Source: Gibbula magus (lineage: Eukaryota > Mollusca > Gastropoda > Trochida > Trochidae). Taken from it: a stretch of DNA of 64,000 nt. The position numbers were made by a program, and so were the translations under genes. This document shows positions 14,148 to 23,500 of this stretch, one piece after another. The stretch is from positions 66,267,575 to 66,331,574 of the forward strand of contig OW388294.1 of NCBI GenBank assembly GCA_936450465.1. The letters are read 5' to 3'. Numbering within the stretch: the first letter of the stretch is position 1; every line of letters starts with the position of its first letter. The notes under the pieces are model-generated. The model had not been told where the DNA came from and made no database searches. It was given only the letters and a program-made list of their open reading frames with translations.

Positions 14148-14284
14148 CACTGTCTGCCATCTTGAATCTTGCCATAGGACCGGAAATGTCAATTTGAACA
14201 AGTCAACGAATATTACAAAGCGTATTTGAACCAGTTTAAACATTTCCGGTCCTATAGCAAAATTCAAGATGGCGGACAGTGTCA
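14148..14284. mobile_element. Short foldback MITE (about 137 bp, ~45-bp inverted repeats)
   Basis: The left end ACACTGTCTGCCATCTTGAA and the right end TTCAAGATGGCGGACAGTGT are inverted copies. Both are followed internally by a CATAGGACCGGAAATG motif on one side and its inverse on the other. The element has no coding capacity and lies in the intron or intergenic space between the Ig exon and the tail exon. Confidence 0.7.
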
Positions 14285-14426
14285 AACCTTTTTTATTTGT
14301 AGGCCTATAAAGGTAGGTAGATATACGTATATATAAGTATATTTACGGCCTGGTGCCTATGGTTCTGTGGAAGGACTTTCTGAAGGTCAGTCTTCCATTT
14401 GGATGATCGAAATATGAAGCTGTTAC

Positions 14427-14525
14427 CTTTCTTAGCAATCCAATTATTCCTCAGCACATAACATCTCTGAGATTTCTTTGCATTCCTCAGCTTGATCTTC
14501 ACCAGTTGAGGAGCATTTTGTGATT
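14427..14525 (-). CDS. Receptor exon 8: basic cytoplasmic tail segment
   Basis: The acceptor is a strong polypyrimidine run TTTTTTCAACAG and the donor is AAGAAAG, then GTAACA. The 99-nt exon is phase 1-1. It encodes a basic stretch (APQLVKIKLRNAKKSQRCYV, then LRNNWIAKK) rich in Lys, Arg and Asn. It follows the stop-transfer sequence of exon 7, so it is modelled as cytoplasmic; no kinase, death or SH2-type motif is visible. The reading frame stays open past the donor for another ~40 residues, so a retained-intron or terminal-exon form ending at 14305 is possible. Confidence 0.55.
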
Positions 14526-17500
14526 CTGTTGAAAAAATAAGTGTAAGATTAACATCCCAAACCACATTCAAACTGATGATATCTTTACTCGGGATCACAC
14601 TTCCTGCAGTAGAACAAATGCCGAGGTCATGGTGGCCGAATGATAAGCTGTTTGAACCGTAAGTCACTGTACTGGCAGTTGGTGCCCGACTCTGGGAGAG
14701 TGGGTTCGAAGGCTGCAAGGGACTCATTTTGTAATATATACAAGCCTTTATACTTTTGCAGATAGTGTGATTGCAAACATATCAATGTCACGTTGTATGT
14801 GGAGATCAAGGTGAGGTGAGTTGGGGGTTTAACTCCGCTTTCAAGAGTACTTAGCAGCTGCTAGTATTATGGCAGGGAGAAAGCGTAACGCCATGTGGCT
14901 ATGCATTGCGGTGAAACCTGCGAGCATCGCCTGGAGCTAGCGAACGATGGGTGGTACTACGCTGAAATTCTGTGTAGCATTGCACCCAACCTTACTGCGT
15001 GTAAAACAGTTCTCTACTGCAGACAAAGTTGCTGTGCCCCTGGCAGGATTCAAACCCTGGACCTCCTCATCCGAAGCCGAATGTGATAACCACTGCGCTA
15101 TCCGGCCCTCAACTTTGATATAATGTCACTAATTGCATAACTAAATTTCATTGCAACCAATCAGGTTTATCGTTTCTTCTTACAAGAAAACTGTCATATT
15201 AGAACATGGCTAGGTTACGGAGCAGTCACAGCCGACCCTCACCTGTGGTGAATCACAAGGATAGTCTTCAAAACGATCGGCCCGCTGATTGCGGCATTGA
15301 TAAAATGGGTAAATAAAAATCGTCTTAACCCTTACGTTGCGTATATATATTTTACCAATTTTAGCTCCTGTGGCGGAATTTACAGGCTCGCAGCTCGCAG
15401 CAGTAGTTTGGGCTTTGGCACTAACTAGCTCTGCTGGCGGAATTTACAGGCGGCGATTCCGGTACCGTTTTTACGAAATATACCGCATCTACATGGCGAA
15501 TAAGGACTATATACGGGCGTTCAATACAAATTCAAGTAGCGACACCCGTACACAAATGGCTAATTCACACCCGAAACTTTGAATGAATTTTCTATGTTTT
15601 TTCGTTTTTATTCTATTACTTTCGAAAGATTGTCTTTAATTCGGGCCTCGTAACATCATAAATACGAAACGAAAAAAAATTCCATTTATATACGGAATTG
15701 AAGACAAGATGTCTAGCTTCACAATGATATAAAAATTATTAGAATGCAACCTTTGGTTATAATTCTATAGCTATGTAAAGTTTGTCTTTATTTCCACCTA
15801 TAAAATCGTAAATACTTACAACATGTATGCGGCATTGCGAACGGTCGTTCATCGCACTTTTCCAAGAAATCATAATCTCGAACCAGTTGACAAATAAGCA
15901 CATGTCAACCCTAATATGGTTATGTTGTTTGACCTTTCAAATAAAAACTAACCTCGAACCATAACTGATGAAAATATGTTGATTAGTTTGTGTGCCGTTT
16001 GGTTATACATGTCTCTCAGAAAGGTAAAATTGTATCTTTATTTCTGTGAATAAATATGCGCATTTTTATATAGAATAAAAGATTATTCTTTTCGGTTTAT
16101 TGTGATATAAAAATCATGAAAATGCATTCAGTATTTTAGCCGTGATAAATGTGCAAGTAGTTCCGGGATTCGCAAGTTAAGGGTTAATAATCAATTGCAA
16201 GTGTATATTGTCTCGATTTTATGCTCAATTGATTCCGATATATAATTACGTAGCGGTAATAATTTGTCATCGTTGTAAAAAATGCATTACACGTGATCTT
16301 TAAGGAACCAATGTTTGAAGAGGATGAGTCATCAGAAGATGACATATCCCACTGGTGAAAACTGGTGAAACACATCTTTGAAAGGTAATTGTATATCTAT
16401 AAGTACGATTTCAGTTACTAAGGTGGGTAATACACATACAGAGTTTCAAGAAGATGTGAAAAAGGGTTTTGGAGTTCTGCTCTGGAAACAAACCTATCCC
16501 TGAACAAAGTCCAACTTCAACACATTTCTATGGAAACAAAACAAAATATCTTTTTAGAAATCTGAAAATATCGAAAGACACCATTTCAGTTAGGGGTAAT
16601 ATACATGGAAAGTTTCAGAAGATATCATGAACCGTTTTCGAGTACTGCTCCAGGCGGACGGATGGACAGACAGACTGACAGGGCGACAACTATATCCCAA
16701 AGTATTACATACCAGTGGGATAACAATTGCTACAGTCACCCACCTTGCCAGTTCTCCTGTTGTACCTGATTGCGTCTCTTGTTCCACTGAATCATGAATA
16801 TCAGCGCCAGACACGGGCCAAACAGGAATAGGATACCTGTCAAAGTAACACAACGATAATGATAGTGATAATGATAATCTACACCAGGTATTTCTGACAG
16901 CAGTGGAGGTAAGAAAGTAGCATTAATTTCACAAGCCAAGTGGCTATTTAAATTACTATAGGCGAGAAATATATATACGGCTTGTTCACTCAGAAAGGTC
17001 GCCTCGAGTTTCAACAAAGTTATGAAAACGGTAGATGTTAGGGTATACATATAAGGTCAGCTCATTCCTTTCTGACTTAAAATCGAGAAATATTGATAAC
17101 GGCAGTCCCAGGATAAGAAGACAAATGAGTGATCATCAACATGCAAATCATGGCATTTCATTGGCTGACAAAATACATGCTATATAGTGACGCTTGATCA
17201 CCGTTACGAGTCAAATGTTTCTCGACTCAAATGAGGGATTTGCAGTAGTCTTCAGATAGAAATACCCTGATGGAACAACATGTGTCACAACTTGAGAAAT
17301 AATTGATTTTATTCAAAGTACATATCAAGATTTATTTTGGTGATATGCTTACACTATTCAAAATTAGGCACTAAAATAACTTAACAAAATTTCAGCAGCC
17401 GAATTATGCTCAAATTTGGCATGTTGATTGAATCCACCAACCTTTGGTAGTTTAGTTTTTCAAGATTACAGCAAGGGATTGATTGTACAGCATTGGAGAC

Positions 17501-20500
17501 CAATTTCATAGATTTTAAATCTCGAATCTTAAAAGGAGGGTTCTATCGGGGTATTTTTTGTGGAAACGAAATTTGAGAGGATATCCCCGTTTACACAAAT
17601 ATGCTACTAATAAATGATTAAAACACAGTCAAGTTAAAAGATATTAATAAAGGTCATATTTTGTTGAATTTATATTTCACAAGTTAATAAAGACAAGCGT
17701 ACATTTGGCGTACTGAAGCCATTCATCGGCACTGCAAGTGGGGAAAAGTTTGCTACGGCATAACAGCAAATTGCTTATTAGTTTTATAACACACTTTGTG
17801 TTACTATGTGAACTTTCTATCAGTGTATATCTTTTATCATTAAAATGTTGTAAAATTAGGTAAAATATAGAGAGTTTCATTTCACGTAATGCACAAAATC
17901 CAATATGGCGGATTTTGCCGACAGAACAGCCCCTTTAAACTGATAATGATGATATGCTGAGCTATGGCTCTAGTTATATTTATATATATATATATACATT
18001 CAAGAATAGTAAAAAAATTTTCATTTCACTCTGCTCTACCAGTTTTTAAGTTTAACTTACAAATGAAGACAATTGCAATCACACTCAAGACCTTGTGGGC
18101 ATGCTTCAAGGGAAAGTTGCTGCCTTTGTGTCTCACTGGTGGTGGAGCTGTAACATAATGAAAGAGATTTATGTACCCTAATGGATAAAGTCATTGCTAT
18201 AAAGATATAATCTCACCTCACAGTAAAACACTTGATTCTGATTGGTCAGAAGTTCTCAAACTCTTGTATTAAAACCTCCTATTCTCTTGTACTTCTCAGG
18301 CGGGATACAAATCTTCTGTCTATTTGCTGAACTGCGTAACATTTTCCAAACTGCTTAACAGTGGATTCTATGCACAGTTAAAGGGGGGTCACTGTAAATA
18401 CTTTTTAGTAATAAAATGCTGTGTTGAGTCTGTAATGAAATCCATGTCTGCTAGGTGCTAGCTAAGATGTAAATTATTTAAATGGCAGAAAACAATGAGA
18501 AGCGTTTTGCGTGATACATATATTCTAGAGAAACATGCTAAAGTGATTCCTGCAAACATTCCTGTTTTTTTAAATTAATCAATAAATAAAACAAAAACAT
18601 GGTCGGTAAGATAAATTCGTTGCCAGACCGCACCTCATGGTAGATGGAATTTTGTAACCTGCGACTCGGTCTACAAGATCACTTACGCGGGTTACAAAAT
18701 TTATCAGCCCCCCGGTGCGGTCTGACAACTTATATTGTAATAGGACTACAACATAGTGTAAACCATTCACTCCAGACTGGTTATTCAACTTACCGGTATA
18801 TCTTCCCAGGTAACCTCTGTTACAATCCTGGGACATATATCTTGTTTCTTACAAAATCCCTGTAAGTCTGAGTATAGGAGCATGTTCTGACTGCTAGTTT
18901 ATGCAGGGAAAAGCATTAGCGGACTATCTCTTTTAACAAGATCGCCATTTTGAATGCATTTTGAATGCATTTTGAATCATTCATTCACACGTACATTTTG
19001 AATGTTACTGAAAGAAACAAAAGGATGATGTTTAGGAGTTACTTGCCCCTAGCTCCTCATACCAACATTGTTGAAAGTATTTTGATTGGTTAACTGAACT
19101 AACATCAGAACATGTGCTTGTTGGGCCAGGGGGGCATCATCAGATCTTGTGGAGAGAAAACCATCGACCGAGTGAAGATGCATTATTTTACGACTTATAT
19201 TTCCTTGAACAGAGGGTTTATTTTAATCAAACTGAATTGCCTTAGTTTCTAATTAACTGATGTTACTTTGGTATCCACTCACAATCACAATAGGCGCTTC
19301 CCTCCATGTTAACACACACGTCAGTTCCCGAACACACGACACTTCCTGTCAGACACTCATCGATATCTGGCAACAACGAATCATGTCCAACACTTATTAA
19401 ACTTAAATAAAAATTTTTTTAAAGGAACAACACGGCTGGGCTAATTCTTTGGAAAATAAATTCAATATACATTCCAACTCTGATTTATGCTTTTCATGAT
19501 TAAAACAAGATACATTTTATACATATAGCTTTAGATTTATATAGATATAATTGGGGTTGAGTTAGTCAGGGTTGATTGAATGGAGCTTGATGAAGTGAAT
19601 TTAAAGTGGGTTACCCTGTAGGTTTGATTAGGATCAAGTGAGTGAGAGTTGAATGGCTGATTGTTGAATGGGTTACGGTTCAATGATTGAGTGGAAGTTC
19701 ATTGATTGAGGTTTGAGCGATTGAGGGTTGATTTGCTGACAATTGATTGAATGGAGGTTGATTATGTGACTTCAGTGAGTTAGAGCAAGGGTTGACTGGG
19801 TGGGAGTTAGGGTTGAGTGAGTGAGGGTTGAGTGAGTTAGGGTTGAGTGAGTGAGGGTTGAGTGAGTTAGGATGGAGTGAGTTAGGGTTGAGTGAAGGAC
19901 AGTTGAGTAGGTGGGGATTGAGTGAGTCAGGGTTAATTAAATGTCAGAGGCTTTAGTAAGTGAGGGTTGATAGAGTCAAGGTTGAGTGTTTTGAAGTTGA
20001 GTGGGTTAGGGTCGAATGAGTGGGTTTGATTTTAGTAAGTTTTGGCAGAGTGAGTGAGGGATGTGTGGTTGAGGATTAAGTAACACAAGGGTCAGTGATT
20101 GAGGTTTGAGTGAGTTGGGACTGAGTGGTTGGAAATGCATGGGTGAGGGTTGAATGGGTGAGATGTGAGTGAGAGTTGAGTGGGTGAGGGTTGAATAACT
20201 GAGGGTAGGGGAATGATCACGGATGTTGATGAAAATATCAAAAAAATTTCAAAAATCCATCTCCCTGAAATAAATACACTTAATTTTTCCCTAATTTTTC
20301 CAACTTAAAATAAGCCGAGAAATTGCATTAATTAGTAAAGGTGTTTTCCAGTCCAAATATAGATCCAGTCTATTATTTTTCAAGCGCAAAGCATTATGGT
20401 CTAGCTCACACACAGTAAACAAAGACACGAAAGAATAACAAAAATTAAGAGCAATGAAAGAAATCGAAATATATAATTTTTTGGCGGTTATTTATTTACC

Positions 20501-23500
20501 ATTTCATTTAATTATGTATTTGCTACAGATATTGGAATAATGGTTTTACCCAACTAGGTATTTTATAATTAATGAGAGTAAAAATTTGTCATAATTTGCT
20601 GGTCTTATCTCAATAAAAAGAACATTAAACAGGAAATAATTTGTATATTCTCAGGACATTTAGAAACATTGTTTGTAAAGCAATCGTCACATTCAGTAAT
20701 GTGTGACAAGGGTAACTTGCAAGAGAGACACGTGAAGCACATGGGTTGTTATGGCGACTTGCGCTAGAGACGAGCCTTCACGCTTCGGAAGTGCTGGCTA
20801 TTTGTGTAGTACGTATTACGCAAAAAAGGGGATTCTGTTTATATACGTCAATTACCCTTAGTGCGCGCTAGTCGAAGTGGTACTTCTCTTTGAAAACAAA
20901 TTGCAATACATTGTCGTGATATGAAAATTATTTAACATAAAATATATGCCATGTTGTAGATAAAAGATTTCTCTGGCGAATGGCGTTATAAGTATATTTT
21001 CAAAAAATTGAAATACTAACATCCGTGATGGCTCTTTAAGAGGGTGAAGGTTATGTCATTTATGGTTGAGTGAATTTCGGTTGAGTAGGTTAGGGTTGAA
21101 GATTGTGTGGATGAGCAGTTAAGGTTGAATGAGTGAGTTTTAGTAGTAAAGTTTTAGTGGGAATGGAGTGAATGGAGGTTGAATGGATGCGGTTTGAATG
21201 AATAAGGTTTGAGTAATGAGATTTTATTAGGCAGAATTTGAGTAAAGAGGCTACACTGGATGAGGTTTCAGTTAGGTTGAGTGGATGAGGTTTGACAGGG
21301 TGGGGTTGAAATAAATGAGGTTGAAGAGAGTCGATTCTGGTTCAGTTTTGGGTTGAGTTGAGAAAGTAAGGCTGAATAAGGTTTCAGACAATGAAGTGCA
21401 TGGATGAAATTTGAGTGTGTAAGGTCAATGAGGTTCATTGTCCAAATGGGTATGGTTTTAAAGGTCAAAATTGTGAAATATGAAGAAAGAGAATGATAAA
21501 ATGAACGCTCAAACGAAGTGTCACACATCTCACCCTGACAGACGGGTAGCTGGTGGTCCCAGTGTAGATGTGGCAGGGGAAGACAGGTGAGATTGACCTG
21601 GTTATCAATGAGGTACCCTTGAGGACAGGTGAGATTACAGCTGGTGTAAACGGTCGAGTTGTCCTCGCATTGCAGCTGACCGACCTTTGGACGCAAGGCT
21701 GGACATGCTATGTGAAAGAGACAGAATTCAGGTGAGTATGTGGTATGTGGTAATTATTAATGTTTGAAAAAAAGGTATTGAAATTAATAAAATGACTAAT
21801 TCGGGCTATTCACTAATTTCCAGGGGTTAAACAATCTGTAAGTCCGAGGTCACTAACTTACCAAATGGTTCCTTTGTTCTGGCCCAAACATCACACACAA
21901 GCCTCTTTTTCAAATTAATTAACTACCAAAGTGGTTACGAGGACTTCCAGCCCTGACTCTTGGACTTTGTGGAAAAAACGTTGATAAGTCCATGACTTAC
22001 TGACATTGAAAAGATTTGTCAACCCCTGATTTCATAACGGCATTCAGCGTAATACATGCTCAAGGATTGGACTGAACAATTACTTTCAAGTACAAGTGTT
22101 ATCTGTAGGGAGACAAAACACAAGGCATCACCTCAGACATGAATTGCAAACAAATTCATACAATGAAAGACTGAAGAGGGATGTAATGCAGTTTGAGGCT
22201 AGCAAGACTACTCAAAGTAGGATTTTTAAAAGCTTAAATTAAAAGAATAATGTCACCAATAGTCGAACACCCTTCTCTCTTTAGAAAATAAAGTAAAAAA
22301 TGAGTGTACATTGTTCCGTACATTCTCTTCCCACAGAGGTTATTCCCCTCAGATTTCCGATCCTAACCTCTCTTCTTTCTAGCTTGAAATTCAGAGCAGA
22401 AGCAAAGTCCCCTAGCGGTGGACAGTGAAATCTCATACTGTATCCTTGCTTCTTACCCAATGAAAACTCATCTTTCAGTGGCCATGTCGACCGAGTGACT
22501 TCAAAGATCTAGGAGATTTACTCTTAAAGGTCTTGCTCATTAGCATATGTCCTTCGAATATGTCTGATGTAAATAAAACAAATGAACTATTTTTGGTAAT
22601 ACTACTTTCTTCATCTATTTTTGGTAATTGTCTCTGATTTGGTCATCTTTATTTATAATCATGTTTATGATCAATAGTTTCACAAAGTCAAATAGCATAT
22701 TTCGAGGAAAACACATTAAACAAGAAAACGTTTGTCTTACATTGATTTTATTATTATGATGTGTCATTGGCAAATGTCACTTTTACAACGGTGTTGCTGA
22801 TTGCACAACTAGGTTCAATTGCAACCAATCAGAACACTCCCTTTCTGCCCTCAATGTCAAGTGTAAAACAACAGCTAGAGGTTAGGATTGGAAATCTGAA
22901 GAGAGTAACCTCTGTGGGAAGAGAATAATACCATTGAAGAGCTGATGATTTGAGTACAAGTTTTCCTAATGACAAATCTTAAGTGGATCAGAGGCTGATA
23001 CTAAATTTTTGTTCTGAGGCAGTGACATAATAACACATTTCTGAAACAGTTAATGTATATGAGGATCAAACATGGCTCCAAGGTCTTCTGTTTATCACAA
23101 AAACCTTAGGGAATAACCCTGAGGGTGTTTAAAGTCATCAAATGTCCATATTCTCATTTTTATATTTTTGAATTCCCAATTCTGCGTTACAAAGAGCATG
23201 TCTCCCACAATATTATAATGATAGCCCAAAGCCCTTTTTGGTCTAAATGCAAGTTTCAATATTTAAAGGGATAGTTTCAATGTGTTATAGTTTATAGGGA
23301 ACAAATTTAATGAAACAATCCCATTTCCTCAGACTCTATCTAACACTTTAAACAAATTGGTCAGAATGTTATTTTGAATACATTAGAATAGCAATGAAAA
23401 CACCAACTGACACAGCTTAGCTATGTACTATGTCACTATGTATGTATACTATTACGTACTTGGTTTCTCAAAATTACGGTCGCTACACTGGACCTTGCGA

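Noticed and set aside
14895..15086. Plus-strand ORF with Cys-rich start
   Set aside because: It lies entirely in the tRNA-derived SINE, and equivalent frames occur in the other SINE copies.
15337..15582. 81-codon plus-strand ORF in receptor intron 7
   Set aside because: It contains the duplicated GGCGGAATTTACAGGC motif and no protein signature; probably chance.
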